DNA from: Nocardia tengchongensis
GTDB taxonomy: Bacteria; Actinomycetota; Actinomycetes; Mycobacteriales; Mycobacteriaceae
DNA length: 64,000 nucleotides
NCBI RefSeq assembly: GCF_018362975.1
Contig: NZ_CP074371.1
Coordinates: forward strand, 4,774,001-4,838,000
Reading direction: 5' to 3'
Below, piece after piece: positions 43,889 through 53,113 of this stretch. The translations under genes and the position numbers were made by a program. The notes beneath the pieces are model-generated. The model was not told the DNA's origin, did not search any database, and worked only from the letters and a program-made list of their open reading frames with translations. Within the stretch, counting starts at the first letter, position 1, and each line of letters begins with the position of its first letter.

Positions 43889-44008
43889 ATGGCAACGGTA
43901 GGAATTGTCGCGACGGCGATCGTCGCGGTGGTCGCGCTGGGCGCGGTCGCGGTGGGCGTGCTGTCCATCCCCGATATCCGCAGATACTTCCGGATCCGGC
44001 ATATGTGA
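43889..44008 (+). CDS. 39-residue single-span membrane peptide in the hydrogenase operon
   Basis: ATG 43889 preceded by AAGGAAGGG. The peptide is a near-continuous hydrophobic helix (VGIVATAIVAVVALGAVAVG) followed by a conserved-looking basic tail (SIPDIRRYFRIRHM). It resembles the DUF6893 type of small proteins seen beside group 1h hydrogenases. It is easily missed because of its size. The soluble HhyLS enzyme lacks a membrane anchor of its own, so the peptide could provide one; this is inference. Confidence 0.75.
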   Translation: MATVGIVATAIVAVVALGAVAVGVLSIPDIRRYFRIRHM

Positions 44009-44029
44009 GCGGGTGATCACACGCCACGT

Positions 44030-44488
44030 CTGCTGGTCGCCGGGATCGGCAATATCTTCCTCGGCGACGACGGGTTCGGGCCCGAAGTGATCCGGCGGCT
44101 GCCGCCGGATCGGGATCCGGCCGTGCGTGTCACCGACTACGGCATCCGGGGTCTGCACCTGGCCTACGACCTGCTCGACGGATGGGACGCGCTGGTGCTG
44201 GTGGACGCCATTCCCGACCGCGGGGAACCGGGCCGGGTGGAGGTCTTCCGCGCCGAATCCCGCAGCGGCGCTGCCGCGTTCGACGGTCACGCCATGCACC
44301 CCGAGGCCGTGTTCGAGACCGTGCGCGCACTCGGCGGCACGGTGCCGCCGACGGTTGTGGTGGGCTGTCAGGTGGGCTCGGTCGAGGAGCACATGGGACT
44401 CACCGACCCGGTCGCCGCCGCCGTGCCCGCCGCGGTCGCCGCGGTCGGCGACGTGCTGGCCGAACTACTCGCCCGGCAGGAGGTGTGA
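44030..44488 (+). CDS. Hydrogenase maturation endopeptidase for HhyL (start unclear)
   Basis: HyaD/HupD/HycI-type protease that removes the C-terminal tail of the large subunit after Ni insertion. Motifs: LLVAGIGNIFLGDDGFG (with the Ni-sensing Asp/Glu), VTDYGIRGLHLAYDLLDGWD, LVLVDAIPDRGEPG, and FDGHAMHPEAVFET (His). In the correct frame no ATG or GTG precedes the VAGIGN motif; a GTG at 44013 is one frame off, and one added base near 44020 would give VITTPRLLVAGIGN. I therefore suspect another 1-base deletion. CTG 44030 marks the beginning of clear homology. Confidence 0.82.
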   Translation: MLVAGIGNIFLGDDGFGPEVIRRLPPDRDPAVRVTDYGIRGLHLAYDLLDGWDALVLVDAIPDRGEPGRVEVFRAESRSGAAAFDGHAMHPEAVFETVRALGGTVPPTVVVGCQVGSVEEHMGLTDPVAAAVPAAVAAVGDVLAELLARQEV

Positions 44489-44493
44489 GAGCC

Positions 44494-44736
44494 GTGTGCC
44501 TCGGAATTCCCGGCCAGGTCGTGGAGATTCTCGACGGCTACCACGACCAGATCGCGCTCGTCGACGTGTCCGGCGCGCACCGGAAGGTGAATGTCGGCCT
44601 GCTGGACCAGGATCCGGTCCGGCCCGGCGACTGGGTGATCATTCACATGGGCCTCGCGGTGGAGAAGACCGACGCGGCCGGCGCCGCCGCGGCCCTGGAC
44701 GGGCTGCGGCTGCTGCGCCAGGGAGACGCGCCGTGA
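44494..44736 (+). CDS. hypC: Hydrogenase assembly chaperone HypC, copy 1
   Basis: 80 residues from GTG 44494. The N-terminal MCLGIPGQV carries Cys2, which holds the Fe(CN)2CO precursor with HypD. HRKVNVGLL, VRPGDWVIIHMGLAVEKTD and the helical C-terminus complete the OB-like fold. It overlaps hypF (GTGA). A second HypC follows hypF. Confidence 0.93.
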   Translation: MCLGIPGQVVEILDGYHDQIALVDVSGAHRKVNVGLLDQDPVRPGDWVIIHMGLAVEKTDAAGAAAALDGLRLLRQGDAP

Positions 44737-47039
44737 GCGCCGGGCGCGGCCGCCGCCGCGTGGTGGTCCGCGGCGTGGTGCAGGGCGTCGGCTTCCGGCC
44801 GTTCGTGTACACCACCGCCGCCGAACTGTCGCTGACCGGATCGGTGTCCAACGACAGCTGCGGAGTGATTATCGAGATCGAGGGCGCGACAGCGGATCTG
44901 GCGGAATTCGTGCGGCGGATGCGGTCGGATCCGCCGCCGCTGGCGGTCGTCGAATCCGTCGAGTGCGACGAGCTTCCGGTGCGTGGCGGCACCGGCTTCC
45001 ACATCGCCGCGACCAGCCGGGACGGGACCGGGCGCACCCTGGCCTCACCCGATGTGGCGATCTGCGCGGAGTGCGTCGCCGATCTGTGCGATCCGGGCAA
45101 CCGGCGCTACCGGCACCCGTTCGTGAACTGCACCAACTGCGGTCCCCGGTTCACCATCATCGCGAGCCTGCCCTACGACCGCGACCGCACCAGCATGGCC
45201 GGATTCCCGATGTGCGCGCGCTGCGCCCGCGAATACGCCGATCCCGCCGACCGCCGCTTCCACGCGCAGCCCATCGCCTGCCCCGACTGCGGCCCCCGGC
45301 TGTCCTACTCCGGCCCGGGCACCGGTGATCCTGTCACCGCTGCGCGAGAACTGTTGCGCGACGGCGGAATTCTCGCCGTCAAGGGGATCGGCGGATACCA
45401 CCTGGCCTGCGACGCCGGGAACGAGGCGGCGGTGGCCGAGCTGCGCCGCCGGAAGCGCCGCGGGGACAAGCCGTTCGCCGTCATGACGGCGGATCTGGAG
45501 ACGGCACGGCGGATCACCGGGATCGACGAGACCGCGGCCCGGCTGCTGACCGGGCCCGCCCGGCCCATCGTGCTGCTGCCCCGCGCCGACTGCGAAATCG
45601 GCGGGTGCGCCCCGGAATTCGCCATCGCGCCCGCGGTGGCCCCGCACAACCCCGACCTCGGCGTGATGCTCGCGTACACGCCGCTGCACCTGCTGCTGTT
45701 CGGCCTGCCCGGCGACCCGCCCGGCCCCCGGGTGCTCGTCATGACCTCGGCGAACCTCGGCGGCGAACCCATCTGCTACGACGACGCCGATGCCCGGACG
45801 CGGCTGACGGGTCTCGCGGACGCCTGGCTCGCACACGACCGACCCATCCTGGTGCCCTGCGACGATTCGGTGCTGCGGGTGGTCGACGGCCTGGAACTGC
45901 CACTGCGGCGGTCCCGCGGCTTCGCCCCGCTGCCATTGGCCCTGCCGCTGCCGGTGCAGCCCACGCTCGCGGTGGGCGCGGATCTCAAGAACACCTGCGC
46001 CGTCGGCGACGGCCGCTATGCCTGGCTCAGCCAGCACATCGGCGATATGGACGATCTGGCGACACTGCGGGCCTTCACCGACGCCGAACAGCATCTCGAG
46101 CAGCTGACCGGCGTGCGACCGGTCGTGCTGGCCGCCGACGCCCACCCGCGCTACCGCTCCACCGCGTGGGCCCGGGAGCAGGCGGGCGAGCGGCCGGTGC
46201 GCACCGTGCAGCACCATCACGCGCACATCGCGTCCGTCATGGGCGAGCACGGCCTCGACCCGTCGGCCTCCGTCCTCGGAATCGCGTTCGACGGCACCGG
46301 ATTCGGGCCCGACGGCGCGATCTGGGGCGGGGAGGTGCTGGCGGCCGGATACAAGGGCTACCGGCGGCTGGCGCACCTGCGCTACGTGCCGCTGGCCGGC
46401 GGCGACGTGAGCGTGCGCCGCCCCTACCGCATGGCGCTGGCGCACCTGCGGGCCGCCGGAATCGAATGGACCGAGGACCTGCCCGCGGTGCGCGCGTGCC
46501 CGCCCGCCGAGCGCGCCGTACTCGCCCACCAGCTGGATACCGGATTGGGCAGCACGCCGACGTCGAGCATGGGCCGGCTGTTCGACGCCGTCGCGGCACT
46601 GGCAGGGGTCCGGTTCGAGGTCGACTACGAGGCGCAGGCCGCGATCGAACTGGAATGGCATGCGCGCGGCGTGGATCCGGGGTCCGTGCGGTACCGCTTC
46701 GCGCGGCCCGATGGTACCGGGGAGGGCCCGTCGGTGTTCGACGCCGCCCCCGTGATCAGCGCCGTCATCGGTGACGTGCGAGCGGGCGTCCCGGTCGGGA
46801 TCATCGCGGCGCGATTCCACGACGCGGTCGCGCGGCTGGTCCTCGACCTCGCGGCCGACTACGCCACCGCGGCCACCCCGGTCGTGCTGACCGGCGGCGT
46901 GTTCCAGAACGCGCTGCTGCTCTCGGCGACGCGTGGTTTGTTGTCGGACAACGGATTCGAAGTCATGACCGCTCATCGGCTACCGCCCAATGACGGCGGC
47001 CTGGCATTCGGGCAACTACTCGCCGCCGAGGCGGGTTGA
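44733..47039 (+). CDS. hypF: Carbamoyltransferase HypF
   Basis: 768 residues; makes the CN ligands from carbamoyl phosphate with HypE. Domains in order: acylphosphatase (VVVRGVVQGVGFRPFVYTTA) at 10-95; two zinc fingers (CAECVADLCDPGNRRYRHPF, CTNCGP; CARCAREY, CPDCGPRL) at 105-190; YrdC-like (ILAVKGIGGYHLACDAGNEA, MTSANLGGEPICYDDADA) at 200-380; Kae1-like carbamoyltransferase (TVQHHHAHIASVMGEHGLD, GIAFDGTGFGPDGAIWGGEV, LTGGVFQNALLLSATRGLLS). All key motifs are present. GTG 44733 overlaps the hypC stop. Confidence 0.96.
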   Translation: MSAGRGRRRVVVRGVVQGVGFRPFVYTTAAELSLTGSVSNDSCGVIIEIEGATADLAEFVRRMRSDPPPLAVVESVECDELPVRGGTGFHIAATSRDGTGRTLASPDVAICAECVADLCDPGNRRYRHPFVNCTNCGPRFTIIASLPYDRDRTSMAGFPMCARCAREYADPADRRFHAQPIACPDCGPRLSYSGPGTGDPVTAARELLRDGGILAVKGIGGYHLACDAGNEAAVAELRRRKRRGDKPFAVMTADLETARRITGIDETAARLLTGPARPIVLLPRADCEIGGCAPEFAIAPAVAPHNPDLGVMLAYTPLHLLLFGLPGDPPGPRVLVMTSANLGGEPICYDDADARTRLTGLADAWLAHDRPILVPCDDSVLRVVDGLELPLRRSRGFAPLPLALPLPVQPTLAVGADLKNTCAVGDGRYAWLSQHIGDMDDLATLRAFTDAEQHLEQLTGVRPVVLAADAHPRYRSTAWAREQAGERPVRTVQHHHAHIASVMGEHGLDPSASVLGIAFDGTGFGPDGAIWGGEVLAAGYKGYRRLAHLRYVPLAGGDVSVRRPYRMALAHLRAAGIEWTEDLPAVRACPPAERAVLAHQLDTGLGSTPTSSMGRLFDAVAALAGVRFEVDYEAQAAIELEWHARGVDPGSVRYRFARPDGTGEGPSVFDAAPVISAVIGDVRAGVPVGIIAARFHDAVARLVLDLAADYATAATPVVLTGGVFQNALLLSATRGLLSDNGFEVMTAHRLPPNDGGLAFGQLLAAEAG

Positions 47040-47055
47040 GCGAAGGGAGCAGCAA

Positions 47056-47388
47056 ATGTGTCTGGCAGTCCCGGGAAGAATTCTCAGCCTGCAAGAACGG
47101 AACGGCACGCTGATGTCGATCGTGGATTTCGGCGGCGTGCAGAAGGACGTGTGCCTGCAATACATCCCCGATGCCACGGTCGGCGACTACGTGGTGGTCC
47201 ACGTCGGTTTCGCCATTCAGCGGCTCGACGAGGAATCCGCGCTGCAGACCCTCGCGGAATTCGAACATCTCGGTGTCCTGAAGGAGGAATTCGGTAACGG
47301 ATTCGAAATCGCGGCCCGGCAGGCGGGCCTGGCGAATCCCGAAACAGCGCAGCCACAGCAGTCGGACGAACCGGAGGTGAGGTCGTGA
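47056..47388 (+). CDS. hypC2: Hydrogenase assembly chaperone HypC, copy 2
   Basis: 110 residues. [40 protein letters not shown] and [20 protein letters not shown] show a full HypC fold with Cys2, plus a longer C-terminal tail (~25 residues) than copy 1. GGGAG lies before ATG 47056, and the stop overlaps hypD. Placement directly before hypD suggests this is the HypD partner, while copy 1 beside the protease may be specific for HhyL; that split is inference. Confidence 0.93.
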   Translation: MCLAVPGRILSLQERNGTLMSIVDFGGVQKDVCLQYIPDATVGDYVVVHVGFAIQRLDEESALQTLAEFEHLGVLKEEFGNGFEIAARQAGLANPETAQPQQSDEPEVRS

Positions 47389-48497
47389 AGTACCTCGATG
47401 AATTCAGCAACCCGCAACTCGCCGGGGTACTCCTCGAGCGCATCCGGGAAAGCGCCACCCGCCGCTGGGCGATCATGGAAGTCTGTGGCGGACAGACACA
47501 TTCGATCATCCGTCACGGCATCGACCAACTGCTGCCCGAGACGATCGAAATGATCCACGGACCGGGTTGCCCGGTGTGCGTGACCCCGCTCGGCATGATC
47601 GACAAGGCACTCGACATCGCCTCCCAGCCCGGGGTGATCTTCTGCTCGTTCGGCGACATGCTGCGCGTACCGGGCAGCTCGAAGGACCTGTTCCGGGTCA
47701 AGAGCGAAGGCGGCGACGTCCGGGTGGTGTACTCGCCGCTCGACGCGCTCGAACTGGCGCAGGCCAACCCCGATCGGCAGGTGGTGTTCTTCGGCATCGG
47801 CTTCGAGACCACCGCGCCCGCCAACGCGATGACCGTCTATCAGGCGAAACGACTGGGCATCAAGAACTTCTCGCTGCTCGTCTCGCACGTGCTGGTGCCG
47901 CCCGCCATCGCCGCGATCATGGAATCACCGGACTGCCGGGTGCAGGCGTTCCTGGCCGCCGGACACGTCTGCACGGTCATGGGCACCCGCGAATACCCGC
48001 CGCTCGCCGAGAAATACGAGGTGCCGGTGGTGGTCACCGGGTTCGAGCCGCTCGACATCCTCGAAGGCATCCGGCGCACCGTCATCCAGCTCGAATCCGG
48101 ACGGCACGAGGTGGAGAACGCCTACCCGCGCGCCGTCGCCGAAGCGGGCAACCCGGTCGCGAAGCAGATGCTCGAAGACGTCTTCGAGGTCACCGACCGG
48201 GCCTGGCGCGGGATCGGCGTGATACCGCGCAGCGGCTGGCGGCTCTCGGACCGCTACCGCGAGTTCGACGCCGAACAACGCTTCGCCGTCGGCGACCTGC
48301 AGACCGCCGAGTCCTCGATCTGCCGTTCCGGTGAAGTGCTGCAAGGGCTGATCAAGCCGCACGAGTGCGCGGCCTTCGGCAAGCAGTGCACGCCACGCAA
48401 CCCGCTGGGAGCCACCATGGTCTCCTCCGAGGGCGCGTGCGCCGCCTACTACCTGTACCGGCGCCTGGACCTGCCTGCGGAGGTGGCACATGCGTGA
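47385..48497 (+). CDS. hypD: Hydrogenase formation protein HypD
   Basis: 370 residues; Fe-S scaffold on which the Fe(CN)2CO unit is built with HypC. Signature [13 protein letters not shown] with Cys at the thiol redox site, then [59 protein letters not shown] and the [4Fe-4S] ligands [20 protein letters not shown] with [13 protein letters not shown] 47385 overlaps the stop of hypC2 and its own stop overlaps hypE. Confidence 0.97.
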   Translation: MKYLDEFSNPQLAGVLLERIRESATRRWAIMEVCGGQTHSIIRHGIDQLLPETIEMIHGPGCPVCVTPLGMIDKALDIASQPGVIFCSFGDMLRVPGSSKDLFRVKSEGGDVRVVYSPLDALELAQANPDRQVVFFGIGFETTAPANAMTVYQAKRLGIKNFSLLVSHVLVPPAIAAIMESPDCRVQAFLAAGHVCTVMGTREYPPLAEKYEVPVVVTGFEPLDILEGIRRTVIQLESGRHEVENAYPRAVAEAGNPVAKQMLEDVFEVTDRAWRGIGVIPRSGWRLSDRYREFDAEQRFAVGDLQTAESSICRSGEVLQGLIKPHECAAFGKQCTPRNPLGATMVSSEGACAAYYLYRRLDLPAEVAHA

Positions 48498-49560
48498 GGA
48501 CGTCTCGGGCCCCGTCGACCTGGCGAACTGGGTGTGCCCCATGCCGTTACGGGATTCACCCACCATCGTCATGGGGCACGGCGGCGGTGGCGCGATGTCG
48601 GGCGAACTCGTCGAGCATCTGTTCGTGCCGGCCTTCGGCGCGGCCGCCGAGGCCGGCATGGGGGACGCGGCGGTCCTCACCGTCGGGTCGTCGCGACTCG
48701 CGTTCAGCACCGACTCGTTCGTCGTCAAGCCGATGGTGTTCCCCGGCGGCTCGATCGGCGAACTCGCGATCAACGGCACGGTCAACGACCTGGCCATGGC
48801 CGGTGCGCGACCACTGGCTTTGTCCACGGCGTTCATCCTCGAAGAGGGCACCGCGCTGGCCGAGATCGCCCAGATCGCCGCGGCCATGGGTACCGCCGCG
48901 CTGGGCGCGGGCGTCACCCTGGTCACCGGTGACACCAAGGTGGTCGACGCCGGGCACGGCGACCGGGTGTACATCAACACCACCGGTATCGGCGTGATCG
49001 ACGAGGGCGTGGACATCCGTCCGCAGCGCGCGAGCGCCGGGGACGTGGTGATAGTCAGCGGTGACATCGGCTTGCACGGCGTCGCGGTGCTGAGCTGTCG
49101 CGAGGGACTGGAATTCGGCACCACCGTCTGCAGCGACACCGCACCGCTGCACGGCCTGGTCGCCGCCATGCTCGCCACCGGCGCAGACCTGCACGTGCTG
49201 CGCGACCCCACCCGCGGCGGACTGGCCGCATCGCTCAACGAGATCGCCCGTACCGCGAAAGTCGGTGTGGCGCTGGTGGAGAACGACCTCCCCATCCCGG
49301 CCGAGATCCGCGACGCCTGCGGCCTGCTCGGACTGGACCCGATGTATGTCGCCAACGAGGGCAAGCTGGTCGCCTTCGTCGCCCCCGAGGACGCGGACCG
49401 GGTACTGGCCGCCATGCACTCCCACCCACTCGGCACCCGCGCCGCCGCCATCGGCGTCTGCGTGCCCGAGCATCCCGGCATGGTGGTTGCCAAGACCGCC
49501 CTCGGCGGCACCCGGGTGGTGGATCTGCCGGCGGGGGAGCAGTTGCCCAGAATCTGTTGA
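48490..49560 (+). CDS. hypE: Hydrogenase maturation protein HypE
   Basis: 356 residues; PurM-type ATPase that dehydrates the HypF-delivered thiocarboxamide to thiocyanate on its C-terminal Cys. Motifs: [91 protein letters not shown]. The C-terminus ends LPRIC, the required cysteine. ATG 48490 overlaps the hypD stop. Confidence 0.97.
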   Translation: MREDVSGPVDLANWVCPMPLRDSPTIVMGHGGGGAMSGELVEHLFVPAFGAAAEAGMGDAAVLTVGSSRLAFSTDSFVVKPMVFPGGSIGELAINGTVNDLAMAGARPLALSTAFILEEGTALAEIAQIAAAMGTAALGAGVTLVTGDTKVVDAGHGDRVYINTTGIGVIDEGVDIRPQRASAGDVVIVSGDIGLHGVAVLSCREGLEFGTTVCSDTAPLHGLVAAMLATGADLHVLRDPTRGGLAASLNEIARTAKVGVALVENDLPIPAEIRDACGLLGLDPMYVANEGKLVAFVAPEDADRVLAAMHSHPLGTRAAAIGVCVPEHPGMVVAKTALGGTRVVDLPAGEQLPRIC

Positions 49561-49641
49561 GGCGGAAGGAGATTCACCCGCCACCGATGCATCGGAGGTG
49601 AGGTCATAGAAAGCCCGGACCCGGTCCTCGACGGGACCGAG

Positions 49642-50376
49642 ATGTTCGCGCGCTACGCCTACGCGCCGAACGCGCTCGGCTACTGCGGGCCGCCCGACAC
49701 GGCCGGGCTGCGCGGCGGGTCGAGCGCGGCGGTGCGGGCAACCGCACCGCTGTTCTCCGGCGCGTGGCCATACCTGTGCGTGCTGGCCACATTGACCGGT
49801 ATCGACGATCCCCTCGACGCCCGGCTGGTCGAATCCTATTGGCTCGGAGGCGGAATCGGAGCCGCACTGGATCCGGCCGAGTTCGGTGCGGCCCTGCTCG
49901 ACCGCATAGGTCCGATCGCCGGGCAGTACTGGGAACACCTGGGCACCGGCCTGGCCGCAGAAGCCGCCCCCAACCACAGCTTCCACGTGTTCGGCGTCTA
50001 CCCCTGGTCCCGGCTACTCGACCCGGCGGGCAAGGGCCCGGCCCTGCGAATCCTCGACGACTGCCGAATCAGCTGGGGGCGAGTGATCGATGTCGACCGA
50101 TCACAGGTCCTGATCCGGTCCCCGAGCCTGACCTGGAACGGCCTGAGCCTGAGCCTGTCCCGGCCTGAGGACCGGTCCTTGGCCATGTGGGAGGACGGCT
50201 ACGCCGCCGTCCCGGACCTCGAGGTCGGCGACCTCGTCGCCACACACTGGAATCACCTGTGCGGACGACTGTGGCCCGAACAATCGGCAGCGCTCGAGAC
50301 GTCGACCCTGCGGCAGATCCGGGTGACCAACGAGCGGTTGGCCCATGACCGCGCCGCCAGTTCGGCGCGGCGCTAG
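49642..50376 (+). CDS. DUF6390-like protein at the end of the hydrogenase operon
   Basis: 244 residues without a known catalytic motif: MFARYAYAPNALGYCGPPDT, GTGLAAEAAPNHSFHVFGVY, PWSRLL, VGDLVATHWNHLCGRLWPEQ. The HxxxxF/W-rich middle (PNHSFHVFGVYPW) and repeated aromatic residues are striking. By memory it fits the DUF6390 family found with actinobacterial hydrogenases. ATG 49642 lies 81 bases after hypE; the frame is open to 49600, so a non-ATG start upstream (near the GGAGGTG at 49595) or a small indel there is possible. Its last bases are shared with a convergent gene (ctag at 50373-50376). Confidence 0.7.
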   Translation: MFARYAYAPNALGYCGPPDTAGLRGGSSAAVRATAPLFSGAWPYLCVLATLTGIDDPLDARLVESYWLGGGIGAALDPAEFGAALLDRIGPIAGQYWEHLGTGLAAEAAPNHSFHVFGVYPWSRLLDPAGKGPALRILDDCRISWGRVIDVDRSQVLIRSPSLTWNGLSLSLSRPEDRSLAMWEDGYAAVPDLEVGDLVATHWNHLCGRLWPEQSAALETSTLRQIRVTNERLAHDRAASSARR

Positions 50377-50963
50377 CCTTGCGCGAATTCGTAGGTGCAG
50401 AACAGCAGGCCGTCACCGATCTTTCGGGTGTCGACCAGGTGCAGGGGTTTCTGGTCGCTGGTCTCGTCGAAGAGGCGCACGCCGGTTCCCAGCACGATCG
50501 GGAAAACCACCAGCCGCAGTTCATCGGCCAGGTTCTTTTCGATCAGTGTGCGAACCATCTGATAGCTGCCGTAGACCAGGATTTCGCCGTCCACCTTCCG
50601 CTTCAACTCCGAAATCTCCTTTGCCGCATTGCCGTTGAGCACCGTGACGTTGCTCCACTCAGGAGGTTCGAGCGTCGACGACACGACGTACTTGGGGATG
50701 CTGTTCATCCTGTCCGCCCACTCGGGGCTCACGCGGACCTCGCTCGACGGCATCCGGGACGCGAACCACTCACAGCTCCGCCTGCCCAGCAGGAGCGCCG
50801 CGGCACCCAGCACTTCCTCCGTCTCCCGAACGACCCAGTCTGCGAGGTCCGTGTCTCCCACGGACTGGCGGAACCAACCGCCCAGCTCGAAGCCTTCCTG
50901 GCCGTCCGGGTCTTGGACCACCCCATCAAGGGTGGCGTTTGCGCTGATGACGATCTTTCCCAT
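50373..50963 (-). CDS. Dihydrofolate reductase/RibD C-terminal family protein
   Basis: 196 residues. MGKIVISANATLDGVVQDPD is the typical beginning of this NADPH-binding fold; ALLLGRRSCEWFASRMPSSE and KYVVSSTLEPPEWSNVTVLN follow, then ILVYGSYQMVRTLIEKNLAD, LRLVVFPIVLGTGVRLFDET. It is a stand-alone 'dihydrofolate reductase family' protein, common in actinobacteria and usually of unknown substrate. ATG 50963 with GGAGCACC upstream. Divergent from the ECF sigma gene. Confidence 0.88.
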   Translation of the reverse strand: MGKIVISANATLDGVVQDPDGQEGFELGGWFRQSVGDTDLADWVVRETEEVLGAAALLLGRRSCEWFASRMPSSEVRVSPEWADRMNSIPKYVVSSTLEPPEWSNVTVLNGNAAKEISELKRKVDGEILVYGSYQMVRTLIEKNLADELRLVVFPIVLGTGVRLFDETSDQKPLHLVDTRKIGDGLLFCTYEFAQG

Positions 50964-51076
50964 TTCGGTGCTCCTTCGACCATGCATTCGGCTATCACTG
51001 GTTCGGACGCTGCGGCATCGGACAAGGGGGCGCTCCGCGACCGACCCCTTTTCGCAACGGCCGGCGTCCATACCGC

Positions 51077-52186
51077 ATGGAACTGCGCACAACGAATGAG
51101 GTGGCGGGAGTGGGATCGCCGAGAACGGACCTGATGTCGAGGGCGCGGGCCGGCGACGGCGAGGCATTCCGGGCGCTGACCGAGCCACACCGTCGCGAGC
51201 TCCAGGTGCACTGCTACCGGATGCTCGGATCGTTTCAAGATGCCGAGGACGCGCTCCAGGACACGATGCTCGCCGCCTGGCGAGGTCTCGAACGATTCGA
51301 CGGGCGCGCCTCCCTACGCACCTGGCTCTACCGCATCGCTACCAACCAGTGCCTCGACGCGCTGCGCTCCGCTCGCCGACGTCCCGCGAAGCAGTGGAAC
51401 ATTCCGGGAATCGAACCGCCCGAACCCACCGGTTACGGCGAAATCCACTGGCTAGAGCCCTATCCCGACGCCCTCCTGGACGGAGCGATCAGTGTGCCGC
51501 TCGGTCCGGAAGCGCGTTACGAGCAAACCGAATCCATCTCCCTGGCCTTCGTGACTGCCCTGCAGATCCTGCCGCCCCGCCAGCTCGCCGTCCTCATCCT
51601 GCGCGACGTCCTCGGATTCCACGCGAACGAAGTAGCCGACATGCTGGACACGACCGTCGAATCGGTCAAAAGCGCCCTCAAACGCGGGCGCGCGGGAATG
51701 CAGCGCAGTCTGCCGGTCACCGAGGCCCGAGCGCGGCCGGCTGCCGCCAACTCACTTGCCGAGGAAGCGATCGTGGCAAAGTTCGTCACCGCCTACGAAT
51801 CCGCCGACATCGACGCACTGGTAGCTCTCCTGACCGACGACGTCTTCATGTCGATGCCACCGATCCCACTGGAATACCGTGGCCGAGACAGCGTGGCCCG
51901 CTTCTGCGCCTTCATCTTCGGCTCGGCACCGACCTACGAACTGGTGCCCACGCGCGCCAACGGCCAGCCGGCCTTCGGCGTCTACCGCCACACCCCTACC
52001 GGCATCCACGGATCAGGCCTCTTCGTCCTCACGCTCGCCGACGGCGGAATCGACGCCATGACCGTCTTCGAAAACACCGTCCTACCCGTATTCGGCCTGC
52101 CAATGGAGTTGGACGGCAACGGGACCCGTGCGACAGGGAATGCACGGGGCCCGTTGTGTCCTCGATCGGATCAGCCCTGGGGCTGA
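51077..52186 (+). CDS. ECF sigma factor of the SigG type with SnoaL-like C-terminal domain
   Basis: 369 residues. Region 2: LMSRARAGDGEAFRALTEPH, CYRMLGSFQDAEDALQDTML, FDGRASLRTWLYRIATNQCL. Region 4: LPPRQLAVLILRDVLGFHAN, EVADMLDTTVESVKSALKRG. A SnoaL/NTF2-like domain from about 225 (VTAYESADIDALVALLTDDV, GSGLFVLTLADGGIDAMTVF) modulates activity in this family, which includes M. tuberculosis SigG. Such sigma factors often lack a classical anti-sigma gene, and none is seen here. ATG 51077 (MELRTTNEVAGVGSPRTDLM) may be preceded by other starts. The 3' end overlaps the convergent VOC gene by 16 bp. Confidence 0.9.
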   Translation: MELRTTNEVAGVGSPRTDLMSRARAGDGEAFRALTEPHRRELQVHCYRMLGSFQDAEDALQDTMLAAWRGLERFDGRASLRTWLYRIATNQCLDALRSARRRPAKQWNIPGIEPPEPTGYGEIHWLEPYPDALLDGAISVPLGPEARYEQTESISLAFVTALQILPPRQLAVLILRDVLGFHANEVADMLDTTVESVKSALKRGRAGMQRSLPVTEARARPAAANSLAEEAIVAKFVTAYESADIDALVALLTDDVFMSMPPIPLEYRGRDSVARFCAFIFGSAPTYELVPTRANGQPAFGVYRHTPTGIHGSGLFVLTLADGGIDAMTVFENTVLPVFGLPMELDGNGTRATGNARGPLCPRSDQPWG

Positions 52187-52593
52187 GAGAAGCGCAGGTG
52201 GTTGCCCCACGGGTCGGCGAAACCGCAGTCGCGCATGCCGTAAGGCTGGTCGATCAGGGGCTGCTCGACCGGGACACCGGCCGCTTCTAGGCGCTTGAAA
52301 GTCGCGTCGACGTCCTCGGTCACGAAGATGAGCGTGCCCATGGCGCGGCTCTCCAGGCGGGCGCGATTGGCCTGCACGGCAGCCTCGTTCGGGTTCATGG
52401 TGGGGGTTTCGAGCAGGAACTCGATGCCGGGCTGCGTGGCCGGGCCGACGGTGAGCCAGCGGACGTCGCCGAAGAACGGCATGTCCTGGCGGACCTCTAG
52501 GCCGATCACGTCGCGGTAGAACTCCAGGGCTTGCTGCTGGTCGCCGACCAGTACGGCAACGTGGCTGAGTACGAGGTCTTTTCCGGTGGTCAT
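52171..52593 (-). CDS. VOC/glyoxalase superfamily protein
   Basis: 140 residues, two beta-alpha-beta-beta-beta modules: LVLSHVAVLVGDQQQALEFY, RDVIGLEVRQDMPF, and LIFVTEDVDATFKRLEAAGV, FADPWGNHLRFSQPQ. Metal ligands would be His12-type (SHVAVLV) and Glu in IEFLLE. Predicted dioxygenase, isomerase or resistance-type VOC protein; substrate unknown. GGAAGAAGGA precedes ATG 52593. It converges on the sigma gene. Confidence 0.87.
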   Translation of the reverse strand: MTTGKDLVLSHVAVLVGDQQQALEFYRDVIGLEVRQDMPFFGDVRWLTVGPATQPGIEFLLETPTMNPNEAAVQANRARLESRAMGTLIFVTEDVDATFKRLEAAGVPVEQPLIDQPYGMRDCGFADPWGNHLRFSQPQG

Positions 52594-52823
52594 GGGTGTC
52601 CTTCTTCCTTGCGGTAACCAGGGTCAGGGATACAGACGGAGCCGCACGCACAAATTAATCGGCACGTCCGACAGATGGGGACAGCGGCGCGATGCGGAGG
52701 TTTTCGGCGACAGGTTGACGGGAGCCGCAGTGGGTAGCCAAGCGGTCCGCGTAACGCGCGGGATTGCGGGTACTGCCTCAGTGACGCGCCTGATCCGATT
52801 CGCGGCGACGGTGCGGGCCGAAC

Positions 52824-53093
52824 ATGGGAGTGATCATGGGACCTTACGCCGAAGACCGTTGGCGCTACGGCAGGCGGTCGACCACGGGCGGCGGCTTCAC
52901 CTTGCTGTTGCTCATCTGGCTGATCGTCGGTGGCGTCGCCGCTGGGCAACGACATTATTTCGACAGCGCCCCGACCAATTGCGCGAGCACGGGAACCATT
53001 GCGGTGACCATTTTCGCGGGGCCCCTCAACTACATGGGAGTCAACCCCAAAGTCGAGGACTGCCACGTCGACATCCCGCAGCCGAGTCAGTAG
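52824..53093 (+). CDS. Conserved small membrane protein
   Basis: 89 residues (85 from ATG 52836). One membrane helix, GGGFTLLLLIWLIVGGVAAG, then QRHYFDSAPTNCASTGTIAV, TIFAGPLNYMGVNPKVEDCH. The 'Q.YF...NC...GTIA.TI.AGPLNY.G.NPK..C' pattern occurs in hypothetical proteins of Nocardia and mycobacteria. No function is known. GGTT-N15-GGGTAG at 52713-52737 resembles the stress promoters of the window but lies about 90 bases upstream. Confidence 0.75.
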   Translation: MGVIMGPYAEDRWRYGRRSTTGGGFTLLLLIWLIVGGVAAGQRHYFDSAPTNCASTGTIAVTIFAGPLNYMGVNPKVEDCHVDIPQPSQ

Positions 53094-53113
53094 CAGGCAG
53101 CGCAGGAGCTCGC

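Noticed and set aside
45045..46976. 643-codon antisense frame within hypF
   Set aside because: Antisense shadow of hypF, whose domains are all present on the plus strand.
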